Assembly: GCA_035506135.1 (NCBI GenBank)
Contig: DATJPY010000104.1
Location: 62,001-126,000, forward strand
Length of the DNA stretch: 64,000 nucleotides
From: DATJPY01 sp035506135
Lineage (GTDB): Bacteria; Myxococcota_A; UBA9160; PR03
Direction: 5' to 3'
The notes below the pieces were generated by a model. The model ran no database searches, was not told the DNA's origin, and was given only the letters and a program-made list of their open reading frames with translations. Positions 26,180-37,250 of this stretch are shown piece after piece. The translations under genes and the position numbers were made by a program. Within the stretch, counting starts at the first letter, position 1. Each line of letters begins with the position of its first letter.

Positions 26180-29100
26180 CTAGGTATCGCGCAGCTCGAC
26201 CGACACGATCTTCGAGACGCCCTTCTCCTCCATCGTCACCCCGTACAGCACGTCCGCGATCTCGATGGTGGCCTTGTTGTGGGTGATCAGCAGGAACTGC
26301 GAGGACTCGGCCATCTCGCGCACGATCTCGTTGAAGCGCCCGATGTTGGCGTCGTCGAGCGCGGCGTCGACCTCGTCGAGCAGGAAGAACGGCGAGGGGT
26401 GCACCTGGAAGAGCGACACCAGGAGCGCCAGCGCCGTCAGCGTCTTCTCCCCACCCGAGAGCAGCCCGACGCTCTGGAGCCGCTTGCCAGGCGGCTGCGC
26501 CAGGATGTCGACGCCGGCGTCGAGCACGTCCTCCGACTCGGTGAGCGAGAGGCTGGCCTTGCCGCCGAGAAAGAGGCGCGGGAAGTTGCGCTGGAAGCGC
26601 TCGTTCACCGCGTCGAAGGTCTCGCGGAAGCGCCGCCGCGAGTTCTTGTTGATTCGCGTGATCGCCTCGCGCAGCGACGCGATCGTCGTCTCGAGATCGG
26701 CCTTCTGCTCGGACAGGAATCGCAGCCGCTCCGCCAGCTCCTCGTGCTCCTCGATGGCGCCGAGATTGACCTCGCCGAGGCCCTCGAGCCGCCGGCGCAC
26801 CTCCTCGAGGTGTCGCGCGCGCTCCTCGCGCGGACGCACTGCCCACTCCGCGTCGGAGCGAGTGAAGACGAGCGCCTCTCCCTCCTCGGCCTCGCCCTCG
26901 TCCGAGGCGCCCTCCAGCGCGGTCGGAGCGGGCGGCGGCGCGGCGACGTCGCCGGGTGCGGGGGGGGTCCAGCTCGCGAGCTCGACCTGCCAGTGGTCGC
27001 GCACGCGCTCGTCAAGCTGCTCGATCCGCAGCGCGCGCTCGCGCAGATCCAACTCGCGCGCCTGGAGCTGCTCGCGTCGCGCCAGGCTCTCGGCGCGCAG
27101 GGCGCGCACGTGATCCTCGCGCTCGCGCACCGCCCCGGCCGCCTGCTCGTAGCGATCGCGCGCGCCGTCGGCGTCCTGGCGGGCGGCGTCCTCGGCAACG
27201 AGCTTCGAGGCCAGCGCGGCGCGCGCCTCGCGATCGGAGTCGACGAGCGCGGCGCGGCGGGCCTCGATCGAGTCGATCTCGCGCTCGGACGAGCTGATCC
27301 ACTGCGCGGCTCCGCGCGCCGCCTCCGCGGCGCGGTTGCGCGCGTCGAGCAGGCGGTCTCGCTTCTCGCCCCGCGCGGCGTGGGCCACGCGCCGCTCGGT
27401 GAGCAGCGCCTCGAGGCGCTGCAGCTCGCGCGACTCCCCGCCGATGCGGCTCGAGAGGGTGTCGAGCGCGCGCTGGCGCTCGACCCGCTCGCTGCGCAGC
27501 ACCTCGATGCGCCGCGCCAGCTCCGCGCCCTCGCGCTCGTGCTGCTCGGTCTCGGCGATCCACTCGGAGCGCTCGGCGCTGCGGCCCTCCTGGGCATCGA
27601 CGATCGCCTTCATCCGCTCGCGCGAGCGCTCGAGATCCTTCTCGTGGCTGGCCACCGCCAGGGCCGCCGTGTGATGGCGGTTGCGGAGGTTGTCGAGCTC
27701 GTCGGAGGCGCGCGCGGCCTCGGCGGTCGCCTCCTCGTGCTGTCGCTCGAGCGCGGCGCAGCGCTGCTCGAGCTCCGCCACCTCCGTCTCGAGATCGCGC
27801 ACCTCGCGCGCGCGAGTGAGGACGCCGCCTCCCGCGGAGCCGCCGCGGAGCACGCCTTCCTGCGTCAGCACGTCACCGATCGGCGTCACGAACGTGGCGG
27901 GCAGCGCGGTGCCGCCGTAGACCTTTCGCACCTCGCCCAGGTCCGGCACCAGATAGGCCCCGCCGAGGAGGGCGCGCGCCACCGCCTCGAAGCCGGCGTG
28001 CGCGCGCACGCGCTCGAGGAGCGGCTCCCCGAGCGGCACGAAGCCCGAGCGCGGCACGTCGTCGGCCGGATCGAGCACGAACACGGCGCGGCCGGAGCCT
28101 GCCGCCCGCACCTGATCGAGCGCCGCCAGGGCCCCCTCGAGGCCGGTCGCGACGATCGCGCCGGCCCGCTCCTGCAGCACGGCCTCGACGGCGCGCTCGA
28201 CGTCGGGATCGGCGTGAAGCACGTCGCGAACCAGACCTCGCAGTCCGTGCGCGGCGCGCTCCGCGGCGTCGCGCTCGAGGAGCTGGCGCGTGCCGTCGCC
28301 GACGTCCTCGGCCCGCTCCAGCACCTCGCGCAGCGACGCGAGTCGCGCCGCGCGCCCCGAGGTGAGCTCGCGCGCCTCGCGCAGTCGCTCCGCCGCGTCG
28401 CGCACGCGCGCCGCGGCGCGCTCGCTCCGCTCGAGAGCCTGGCGCAGGGCGCCCATCAGCCGGTCGCGTTCCGCCAGCAGGTTCGCGAGGCCGGTCTCGA
28501 GGCGGTGCTGCTCGCGGTCGGCGCGCGCCGCCTCGCCCTGCTGCAGCTCGATCGCCTCCTCCGCGCTGCGGAGCCGCCGCGCGATCTCCGCGCGGCGCTG
28601 CTCGAGCGCGCCCACGCGGTCCTCCGCGCGCGCGATCGCGGTCAGCGCGTCGACGAGCCGCGGGGTCTGCGCCTCGCGCTCGCCCTCGAGCCGCCGCAGC
28701 CCCTCGGACGCCGCCCGTACCTGCGCTTCCAGCGCGGCGAGCGACGCGAGCTCGCCCTCGCGCTGCGCATCGAGCTGCGCCAGCTCCTCGGCCGCGGCGC
28801 GCTCCTCGGCCTGGGCCGCGGCGAGCTGTCCCCGCAGCCGCACCAGCTCCTCGTCGCGCGAGGCGCGCGCGGCTACCAGGCCCTGGCGCTCGCGCTCCTC
28901 GTAGTCGATCCGGCTCTCGAGCTGCTGGATCTCGCCGCGCAGCGCGAAGAGCACCTCGCTCCCGGCCACCACCGCGCGCTCGCGCTGCGCGAGCTCGAGG
29001 CGCAGGCGCTCGAGGTCGGCCTCGCGCTCGGCCATCTGCGCCTCGGTGGCAGCCGCCGCGGTCCGCTGCAGGGCGAGCTGGTGCTCGCTCTCGGCGAGCT

Positions 29101-29827
29101 CGGTGGCCAGCGCGCGGCGGTCGTCGGCCGCCAGCGAGAGCTCGAGCAGGCGCAGCCGCTCGCGCAGGCGCTTGAAGCGCGCGGCCTTGCTCGCCTGGCG
29201 CTCGAGCGACGCGATCTGGCGCCGGATCTCGCCGAGCACGTCCGCGACGCGCACCAGGTTCTGCTCGGTGGCCTCGAGCTTGCGCTCGGCCTCCTGGCGG
29301 CGCGCCTTGTACTTTCCGATCCCGGCCGCCTCCTCGAGAAGCGCCCGTCGATCCTCGGGCCGGGCCGACACGATCGAGGCGATCTGACCCTGCTCGACGA
29401 TGGTGTAGCCGCGCGTCCCGATGCCGGTGTCGCGGAAGAAGTCGAGCACGTCGCGCAGCCGGCACGGCGTCTTGTTGAGCAGGTACTCGGACTCGCCGCT
29501 GCGGTAGAGCCGCCGCGACACCTGGATCTCGGTGAAGCCGGCGAAGGCGGCGGGCGCACGGCCGTCGGAGTTGTCGAAGGTGAGCACGACCTCGGCGAGG
29601 CCGACCCCGCCGCGCGCCTCGGCGCCGCCGAAGATGACGTCCTCCATCCCCTTGCCGCGCAGCCGCCGCGGCGACTGCTCGCCCATGCACCAGCGCATCG
29701 CGTCGACCACGTTCGACTTGCCGCAGCCGTTCGGGCCGACGATGCCGGTGATGCCGGGCCGGAAGGCGAGGACGGCGCGGTCGACGAACGACTTGAAGCC
29801 GGTGATCTGGAGGGACTTGATTCGCAA
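26180..29827 (-). CDS. smc: Chromosome partition protein SMC
   Basis: A 1215-residue ATPase that folds and segregates chromosomes. Walker A is GPNGCGKSNVVDAMRW (residues 32-47), with GxxGxG DNA-binding regions and DTGIGTRGYTIVEQGQI nearby. Long coiled coils flank a hinge at about 515-660 (DVERAVEAVLQERAGAIV...YGGTALPATFVTPIGDVL). The C-terminal head has the signature LLSGGEKTLTALALL and Walker B FFLLDEVDAALDDANIGRF. It starts with TTG at 29827 after GAGG. ScpA and ScpB are not in the window. Confidence 0.96.
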   Translation of the reverse strand: MRIKSLQITGFKSFVDRAVLAFRPGITGIVGPNGCGKSNVVDAMRWCMGEQSPRRLRGKGMEDVIFGGAEARGGVGLAEVVLTFDNSDGRAPAAFAGFTEIQVSRRLYRSGESEYLLNKTPCRLRDVLDFFRDTGIGTRGYTIVEQGQIASIVSARPEDRRALLEEAAGIGKYKARRQEAERKLEATEQNLVRVADVLGEIRRQIASLERQASKAARFKRLRERLRLLELSLAADDRRALATELAESEHQLALQRTAAAATEAQMAEREADLERLRLELAQRERAVVAGSEVLFALRGEIQQLESRIDYEERERQGLVAARASRDEELVRLRGQLAAAQAEERAAAEELAQLDAQREGELASLAALEAQVRAASEGLRRLEGEREAQTPRLVDALTAIARAEDRVGALEQRRAEIARRLRSAEEAIELQQGEAARADREQHRLETGLANLLAERDRLMGALRQALERSERAAARVRDAAERLREARELTSGRAARLASLREVLERAEDVGDGTRQLLERDAAERAAHGLRGLVRDVLHADPDVERAVEAVLQERAGAIVATGLEGALAALDQVRAAGSGRAVFVLDPADDVPRSGFVPLGEPLLERVRAHAGFEAVARALLGGAYLVPDLGEVRKVYGGTALPATFVTPIGDVLTQEGVLRGGSAGGGVLTRAREVRDLETEVAELEQRCAALERQHEEATAEAARASDELDNLRNRHHTAALAVASHEKDLERSRERMKAIVDAQEGRSAERSEWIAETEQHEREGAELARRIEVLRSERVERQRALDTLSSRIGGESRELQRLEALLTERRVAHAARGEKRDRLLDARNRAAEAARGAAQWISSSEREIDSIEARRAALVDSDREARAALASKLVAEDAARQDADGARDRYEQAAGAVREREDHVRALRAESLARREQLQARELDLRERALRIEQLDERVRDHWQVELASWTPPAPGDVAAPPPAPTALEGASDEGEAEEGEALVFTRSDAEWAVRPREERARHLEEVRRRLEGLGEVNLGAIEEHEELAERLRFLSEQKADLETTIASLREAITRINKNSRRRFRETFDAVNERFQRNFPRLFLGGKASLSLTESEDVLDAGVDILAQPPGKRLQSVGLLSGGEKTLTALALLVSLFQVHPSPFFLLDEVDAALDDANIGRFNEIVREMAESSQFLLITHNKATIEIADVLYGVTMEEKGVSKIVSVELRDT

Positions 29828-29905
29828 CCGGACCTCGGCCTCCGCAGGGTCGCATCGACCCGCGGGAATCGCGGCGCGCCGGGCTGGGGGGGTCGGGGTG
29901 GCGAA

Positions 29906-29935
29906 TTTCTACCACCCGGGGACGGGCGTTCGCAA
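29906..29935 (-). promoter_or_regulatory. Possible promoter for smc-ftsY-glpK-ugpQ
   Basis: On the minus strand TTGCGA (29935-29930), an 18-nt spacer and TAGAAA (29911-29906) give a start near 29899 and a 70-nt leader before the smc TTG. Match quality is moderate. Confidence 0.4.
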
Positions 29936-29981
29936 GGGGGCCGCCTCCGGGGCAGCGCGATCGCCATGAGCATCCCCGCAA

Positions 29982-30086
29982 GCGGCGCCGCAGGCGCCGT
30001 GCGCAGCGAGCCGCAGGCGAGCGAAGCTCATCAGCTGGCGGCGCCGCAGGCGCCGTGCGCAGCGAGCCGCAGGCGAGCGAAGCTCG

Positions 30087-30093
<7 letters not shown>
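29982..30093. repeat. Dispersed repeat copy C: 56-bp tandem duplication
   Basis: Two 56-bp units (29982-30037 and 30038-30093) differ at one base. Each has a perfect hairpin GGCGCC-gca-GGCGCC, then the core GCGCAGCGAGCCGCAGGCGA ending GAGCGAAGCTC, then TCAGCTGG. The TGA of the adjacent ABC exporter gene (30087-30089) lies inside the second unit. The rest of the 259-bp gap (29828-29981) holds only the possible smc promoter and leader. Confidence 0.85.
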
Positions 30094-32053
<1,960 letters not shown>

Positions 32054-32057
<4 letters not shown>

Positions 32058-33847
32058 GCGGTGGCTCCCTCGCGCTCGAGCTCGTCCTCGAGGTCCTGCT
32101 CCTGCGCGAGCCGCGCGTACAGGCCGCCGCGCGCGATCAGCTCCTGGTGGGTTCCGAGGTCGACCAGCCGGCCGCCGTCGAGCACGGCGATCTGGTTCGC
32201 GTCGCGCACGCTCGCCACGCGGTGAGCGATCACGATCACGGTGCGATCGCGAAAGACCTCGCGGAGGCCGCGGCGGATGGCCTCCTCGGTCTCGGCGTCC
32301 ACGGCCGAGAGCACGTCGTCGAGAATCAGGATGCTCGGCCGCAGGGCGAGCGCGCGCGCGAGCGCCGCCCGCTGGCGCTGGCCCCCCGAGAGCATGATGC
32401 CCCGCTCGCCCACCAGGGTCTCGAAGCCGTGCGGGAGCTCCGCCACGTCCTTGGCGAGCTGCGCGCGCTCGGCCGCCGCGAGCACCTCGTCCGGCCGGGT
32501 GACCGGGATGCCGTACGCGATGTTGTCGGCGAGGCTCATCGAGAACAGGAAGGCGTCCTGCGGAACCATCGCGATGTGCGAGCGCAGCACGCGCAGCGGG
32601 ATGCGGTTCACGTCGACGCCGTCCAGGAAGAGCGAGCCGTCGGGCACCTCGAGCAGCCGCGGCAGGAGCGCGGCGAGCGTCGTCTTCCCGGAGCCGATGG
32701 GGCCCACGACGCCGAGCACCGTCCCGGCCGGCACGCGGAGCGAGATGCGGTGCAGCGCCTCCTCGCGGCCGGCGGCGTAGCGGAACGACAGTTCGCGGAA
32801 CTCGATCTCGCCGCGCAGGTGCTCGACGGGCAGCGCGTCTCCGCGGTCCGCGATGGTCGGCTCGGTGGCGAGCACCTCGTCGAGGCGCTGCATGGCGGTG
32901 CGGCCGCGCTGCACGAGGCCGAAGACCCAGCCCAGGATGAAGGTGGGGAACGTGAGCTCGTAGATGAACATCGTGAACGAGAAGAAGACGGCCTTGGTGG
33001 TGCGCCCGGTGTCGATCAGGTGGCCGCCTACCAGGAACACGATCCAGGTGGCGACGGCCGGCAGCAGCATGGTGATGGCCGGCATCGCGCCGTTCACCCA
33101 GGCGAGGCGGAGCTGCGCGCCGAAGAGGCGCTCGTTCGCGGCGTCGAAGCGCGCGGTCGACGCCGGCTCCATCGCGTACGACTTCACCACCGCGATCCCG
33201 GCGATCGTCTCCTGCAGCTGGTTCGAGAGCGCCCCCAGCCCCTCGAGCACCTCGAGGTTCGAGCGGTGCATGGCGCGTCCGAACGAGCGCGCGACCCAGA
33301 CGAACGCGGGATACGGGAGCAGCACGAGCGCGGCGAGCAGCGGATTCAGCGAGAACATCGCCGCGATGACGAAGGCGTACAGGACCGGCGTCTGGAGCAC
33401 GGAGAGGACACCCGGTCCGAGCAGCATGCGCACCGAGCCGAGATCGTTGACGCAACGGCTCATGATGTCGCCGGTGCGCCAGCGCTGGAAGAAGGACTGG
33501 GGAAGTCGCTGCAGATGCGCGAAGAGATCGTTGCGGATCTCGTACTCGATCTCCCGCGCCGCGTTGAAGATCACCGTGCGCGAGAAGTAGCGGAGCGCGC
33601 CGCGCACGCCGGTGGCGACCGCGATCCAGGCGCAGCGCCGCAGCACCTCGGCGGACGGAAGCCCCTGCTCGACCGCGCCGATCGCCCAGCCGACCAGCAT
33701 CGGGACCGAGGCGAAGGACGCGGCGTAGCCGAGCGTGAGCGCACCGCCGACGGCGTAGCGCCTCCGGTTGCGGCGCAGGTAGCCGACCAGCCGGCCGAAG
33801 GCGCGGCGCTCGTCGTAGCCGGCCTCGGGAATCGCCGCAGCCGTCAT
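32054..33847 (-). CDS. ABC exporter half-transporter, degenerate partner (MdlA-like)
   Basis: A 597-residue protein with a transmembrane domain (about 25-325) and an ATPase domain (about 355-585). Walker A is GPIGSGKTTL and the signature LSGGQRQRAALARAL is canonical. Walker B reads ILILDDVLSAVD, so the catalytic Glu is replaced by Asp. Heterodimeric exporters such as TM287/288 and BmrCD pair one such degenerate site with one active site, matching the downstream partner, whose Walker B is normal and whose signature is LSAGQ. It overlaps the glycosyltransferase gene upstream by 4 bp (ATGA). The substrate is unknown. Confidence 0.9.
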
Positions 33848-34587
33848 CGCGCGTACCACGCGGCCAGCCGCTCGCGGTCCACCCCGAGCCGCCACGCCGC
33901 CAGCGCGAGCGCGTTGCGCCACCAGGTGCGGGCCACGCCGCCGCGCTGGTAGCGGCGCGCCGATGAGGTGACCGGGAGCGCCAGCATGGCGAGCCGCCCG
34001 CGGCGGCGCAGCGCCCGCACCAGATCGACGTCCTCGAGGATCGGCACGGGCGGGACGCCGCCCACCGCCTCGAGCGCATCGCGCCGGACGAAGAGCGCCT
34101 GATCTCCGTACGGGAGGCCGAAGAGCGCCACGCGGAGGCGCGCGCCCCATTCGATGATGCGCAACGCGAACGAGCGCCGGTCGAAGCGCAGCGCGAACGC
34201 ACCGCCCGCGACGCGCGGATCCGCGAGCGCGCTCTGCACGGCGGTCGACCAGCCCGCCGGCAGGAGCGTGTCAGCGTGCAGGAAGAGCACGACGTCGGCG
34301 CCGCTCGCGCGCCAGCCCGCCTCGAGCTGCCGCGCGCGGCCGCGGGGCGCGGCCAGCACGCGGGCACCGGCTGCGCGAGCGCGCTCGGCCGTTCGATCGC
34401 GGCTGCCCCCGTCGACGACGATCACTTCCTTCGGATCCAAGGCCACCTCGGCGACGGGGTCTGACGACGACCCGCCCCGCGGCGCCTCGCGCGCGCGAGA
34501 CGAGACGCAAGATCCCCGGGCGCTGGCGATGGCGGCCTCGATCGCGTCTTCCTCGTCGACGGCCGGGATCACCACGGCGATCCGCAC
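33844..34587 (-). CDS. Family 2 glycosyltransferase (TIGR04283-like)
   Basis: A 247-residue GT-A fold protein. RIAVVIPAVDEEDAIEAAIA (residues 2-21), VIVVDGGSRDRT (about 54-65), FLHADTLLP (DxD equivalent, about 102-110), GLPYGDQALFVRRDALEAVGG and PILEDVDLVRALRRRG match a small GT2 subgroup often linked to selenoprotein/rSAM genes. Between the first strand-helix and the second strand there is an insert of about 25 residues (GSCVSSRAREAPRGGSSSD) that normal members lack. The GTG start has no clear ribosome site. Sugar donor and acceptor are unknown. Confidence 0.8.
   Translation of the reverse strand: MRIAVVIPAVDEEDAIEAAIASARGSCVSSRAREAPRGGSSSDPVAEVALDPKEVIVVDGGSRDRTAERARAAGARVLAAPRGRARQLEAGWRASGADVVLFLHADTLLPAGWSTAVQSALADPRVAGGAFALRFDRRSFALRIIEWGARLRVALFGLPYGDQALFVRRDALEAVGGVPPVPILEDVDLVRALRRRGRLAMLALPVTSSARRYQRGGVARTWWRNALALAAWRLGVDRERLAAWYAR
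34446..34520 (-). repeat. In-frame GC-rich insertion in the glycosyltransferase gene
   Basis: This stretch of about 75 bp encodes the extra residues about 23-49 of the glycosyltransferase. It contains the 14-bp palindrome CTCGCGCGCGCGAG, and its composition differs from flanking codons. Boundaries are estimates from where the family-typical sequence resumes. It is not homologous over its length to copies A-D. Confidence 0.45.
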
Positions 34588-34624
34588 CGGCGCACGATAG
34601 CTTGACTCGCCCGCCGACGCTGGC

Positions 34625-34654
34625 TTGACTGGGAGCCGCAGGCTCCCCTATCCA
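34625..34654 (+). promoter_or_regulatory. purM promoter with palindrome in its spacer
   Basis: TTGACT (34625-34630), an 18-nt spacer and TATCCA (34649-34654) end 6 nt before the GTG start. The spacer is almost exactly the hairpin GGGAGCC-gca-GGCTCCC (34631-34647). A second GCTTGACT lies 23 bp upstream (34602-34607 core). The palindrome may be an operator, or a remnant of the repeat family, with which it shares GAGCCGCAGGC. Confidence 0.6.
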
Positions 34655-34660
34655 TCCCGC

Positions 34661-35779
34661 GTGTCTCCCCCGAAATCTCCCGATCGCCCCGATCCCGCCG
34701 AGCCCGCCGGCGCGACGAGCGCTCCGACCTACGCCCACGCGGGTGTCGACCTGGACCACGACGAGGGCTTCGTCTCCGAGATCGCCCAGATCGCGCGCAC
34801 GACGTTCCGGCCCGAGCTGTTGTCGGGAGTCGGCGGCTTCGCCGGACTCTTCAAGACGCCGGATCGCTACCGCGACCCGATCCTAGTCGCGAGCGCGGAC
34901 GGCGTCGGCACCAAGCTGAAGCTCGCGGCCCAGCTCGGCCGCTACGACACGGTGGGCATCGACTGCGTCGCGATGGTCGTGAACGACCTGGTGGTGCAGG
35001 GCGCCGAGCCGGTCGTGTTCCTCGACTACCTGGCGATGGGCCGCCTCGACAAGAAGGTCGCTGCGGAGGCCCTGCGCGGCGTCGCCGAAGGGTGCCGCCG
35101 CGCCGGCTGCGCGCTGCTCGGCGGAGAGACCGCCACGATGCCGGGCGTCTACCAGGAGGGCGACATCGAGCTGGTGGGCTTCGGCGTCGGCGTGGTCGAG
35201 CGCGATCGGGTGGTCGACGGGTCGTCGATCAGCGAGGGCGACGTGCTCGTCGGGCTCGGAGCGAACGGGCTGCACAGCAACGGCTTCGCGCTGGTGCGGC
35301 GCATCCTCGAGCAGGGGCTGCGCGGCGGGCGCATCGACCTGCTCGCCGACAACGACCAGCTGAACGGCTCGCTCGCGAGCGCGCTGCTCGCGCCCACGCG
35401 CATCTACGTGAAGCCGATCCTGAACCTGGTCCGCGACTTCGCGGTCAAGGGCATCGTCCACATCACGGGCGGGGGCTTCGCGGGCAACGTCCCGCGCGTG
35501 TTGCCCAAGGGCGTGTGCGCGCGCATCGATCTCGGCGCGTGGCCGCGGCCGGCCATCTTCGAGTGGCTGCAGCGCAGCGCCGAGATCCCCGACGCCGAGC
35601 TGCTGCGCGTCTTCAACTGCGGCATCGGCATGATCGCGATCGTCCCGCCCGAGCAGGTCGACGACGTGATCGAGCGCCTGCAGGGGCTCGGGGAGCGCGC
35701 CTACCCGATGGGCGCCGTCGAGCGCCGCAAGCCGGAGGACCCGCCGATTCGCTTCGTGCGGGTGCGGCGCTCGGCCTGA
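34661..35779 (+). CDS. purM: Phosphoribosylformylglycinamidine cyclo-ligase (AIR synthetase)
   Basis: A 372-residue purine biosynthesis enzyme closing the imidazole ring with ATP. Signature segments are YAHAGVDLDHDEGFVSEI (about 23-40), ADGVGTKLKLAAQLGRYDTVGIDCVAMVVND (about 82-112), GGETATMPGVY (about 154-164) and GLHSNGFALVRRIL (about 204-217), then HITGGGFAGNVPRVLP. The GTG at 34661 is the first start compatible with the promoter. A TTG at 34625 would begin inside the -35 box. The N-terminal 22 residues are Pro/Ala-rich. No Shine-Dalgarno is seen. The next gene overlaps by one base (TGATG). purN does not follow, unlike the common purMN pair. Confidence 0.95.
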   Translation: MSPPKSPDRPDPAEPAGATSAPTYAHAGVDLDHDEGFVSEIAQIARTTFRPELLSGVGGFAGLFKTPDRYRDPILVASADGVGTKLKLAAQLGRYDTVGIDCVAMVVNDLVVQGAEPVVFLDYLAMGRLDKKVAAEALRGVAEGCRRAGCALLGGETATMPGVYQEGDIELVGFGVGVVERDRVVDGSSISEGDVLVGLGANGLHSNGFALVRRILEQGLRGGRIDLLADNDQLNGSLASALLAPTRIYVKPILNLVRDFAVKGIVHITGGGFAGNVPRVLPKGVCARIDLGAWPRPAIFEWLQRSAEIPDAELLRVFNCGIGMIAIVPPEQVDDVIERLQGLGERAYPMGAVERRKPEDPPIRFVRVRRSA

Positions 35780-37221
35780 TGCGCAGCGTCGAGATCTCGG
35801 GCCCGCGGACGCGGGTGCGCGCGCGGCGTTGGGACGTGGTGGTGCTCGGCAGCGCCCTGCCCGGGCTGATCGCCGCCGTGCGCCTGGCGATGCGCCGGCT
35901 GCGGGTCCTGCTGGTCGAGGAGGAGGCGGCGGCGCGCCTTCCGATCGGGGTGCGCGAGCCGTTCTTCGTGACGGGCGCGTCGGGCGGCGTGCTCGATGCC
36001 GTGCTGCGAGCGCTCGCGCTCCCGCTGATCGATCGGCGGCGGCTGCATCCGCGCCCGCTCGCCTACCAGGTCGTGCTTCCCGGGGCGCGGGTCGATCTCG
36101 GCGTGCCCGCGCTCGCGAGCGAGGAGCTCGTTGCGTGGGGCCTCGCGAAGCCCGAGAAGGCGCGCGCCCTCGTGCGCGAGCTGGCGGAGGCCGCCGCCGC
36201 CGAGCGGGACGCCCTGCTCGACGCCGCGATCGTTCGCACCTCGCGGCTTCCCGGCCTCCCGCGCGCCGCGTCGGCGCCGCGACTGCCGCGCCACGCGCGC
36301 GGACTCCCCGACGAGGTCAGCCACCCGTCGCCCGAGCTCGCCCCGCTCTTCGAGGCCCAGGTGCGGGCACTGGTCCAGGTCGCGAACCACGCGCCCCCGC
36401 CCGAGGCGCGCGCCCGACTGCTCGGCGGCGCGCTCGAGGGAGGAACCTCTTTCGAGTCGGCCGAGGAGTCCCTGCTCGGCCTGCTGCGCCGGCGCTTCCA
36501 GGCGCTGCACGGCGAGATCCGCGTGCTGCCCGGCCGCTTCGAGCTGGTGTCGGTCGGCGAGCTCGCGGGCGTGGCGCCCGCACAGAGCGACGACGTCTGG
36601 TTCGGGCGAGCGCTCGTGCTGAACACGCCACTCGGCCCGCTGTCGGAGTGGCTCTCCGAGCGAGGGGCATCCGGACGCGCGGCCGCTGCGCCGCCCTCGG
36701 CGCCGGACTTCCTTCCGGCCGCGGGTCCCCTGCGCCGGGTCGGCTGGGTGGCGCTCGAGATCGACGCCGACGCGCTGCCCGAAGGAATGGCGCGCCGCGT
36801 CCTTCGCGTCGGCAATCCGGCGCGGCCGCTCGAAGGCGCGAACCTGCTCCGCATCGCGCTCTTCCCGGAGCACCAGGGGCGCGAGGTCCTCGCCATCGCC
36901 AGCTTCCTCCTGCCCAGCGCGGAGGTCGAGCAGGATCTCGAGCTCGAGCACGAGGTCGTCGAGTCCGTGCTCGAGCTGATGCCCTTCGCCCGCGGGCGTG
37001 TGCGGCGGCGCGCGCCGTGCCCGCGGCCGCGCTGGGACGACGACCTCGCGCTCGAGGACCCGACGCCCGGCAGCGGCTGGCCCGGCGACGTGGAGCTGCG
37101 CCTGCTCTCGCGCCCTCCCGTCTACCGGCTCGCGCGCGAGCAGGTGGGCGTGCTGGGAGCCGAGGGCGATTGCCTGTTGGGCTGGCGGGCCGGCGAAGCC
37201 ATCCTCGCCGAGCTCGGCTGA
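35779..37221 (+). CDS. FAD/NAD(P)-binding Rossmann protein of unknown function
   Basis: A 480-residue protein. The N-terminal WDVVVLGSALPGLIAAVRLAMRRLRVLLVEEE (about 18-49) is a dinucleotide-binding beta-alpha-beta unit, but GxGxxG is altered to G-S-A-L-P-G. Overall shape suggests a phytoene desaturase/amine oxidase-like flavoprotein (NAD_binding_8). The middle has Ala/Arg-rich helices and the C-terminal half has VGWVALEIDADALP, LRIALFPEHQGREVLAIASFLL and PVYRLAREQVGVLGAEGDCLLGWRAGEAILAELG, the last resembling the FAD-closing region. It overlaps purM by 1 bp and precedes an MsbA-like gene by 29 bp. Function and cofactor binding are unproven. Confidence 0.65.
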   Translation: MRSVEISGPRTRVRARRWDVVVLGSALPGLIAAVRLAMRRLRVLLVEEEAAARLPIGVREPFFVTGASGGVLDAVLRALALPLIDRRRLHPRPLAYQVVLPGARVDLGVPALASEELVAWGLAKPEKARALVRELAEAAAAERDALLDAAIVRTSRLPGLPRAASAPRLPRHARGLPDEVSHPSPELAPLFEAQVRALVQVANHAPPPEARARLLGGALEGGTSFESAEESLLGLLRRRFQALHGEIRVLPGRFELVSVGELAGVAPAQSDDVWFGRALVLNTPLGPLSEWLSERGASGRAAAAPPSAPDFLPAAGPLRRVGWVALEIDADALPEGMARRVLRVGNPARPLEGANLLRIALFPEHQGREVLAIASFLLPSAEVEQDLELEHEVVESVLELMPFARGRVRRRAPCPRPRWDDDLALEDPTPGSGWPGDVELRLLSRPPVYRLAREQVGVLGAEGDCLLGWRAGEAILAELG

Positions 37222-37250
37222 CGCACCGGACGGCCCGGGGAGGGCGCGAC

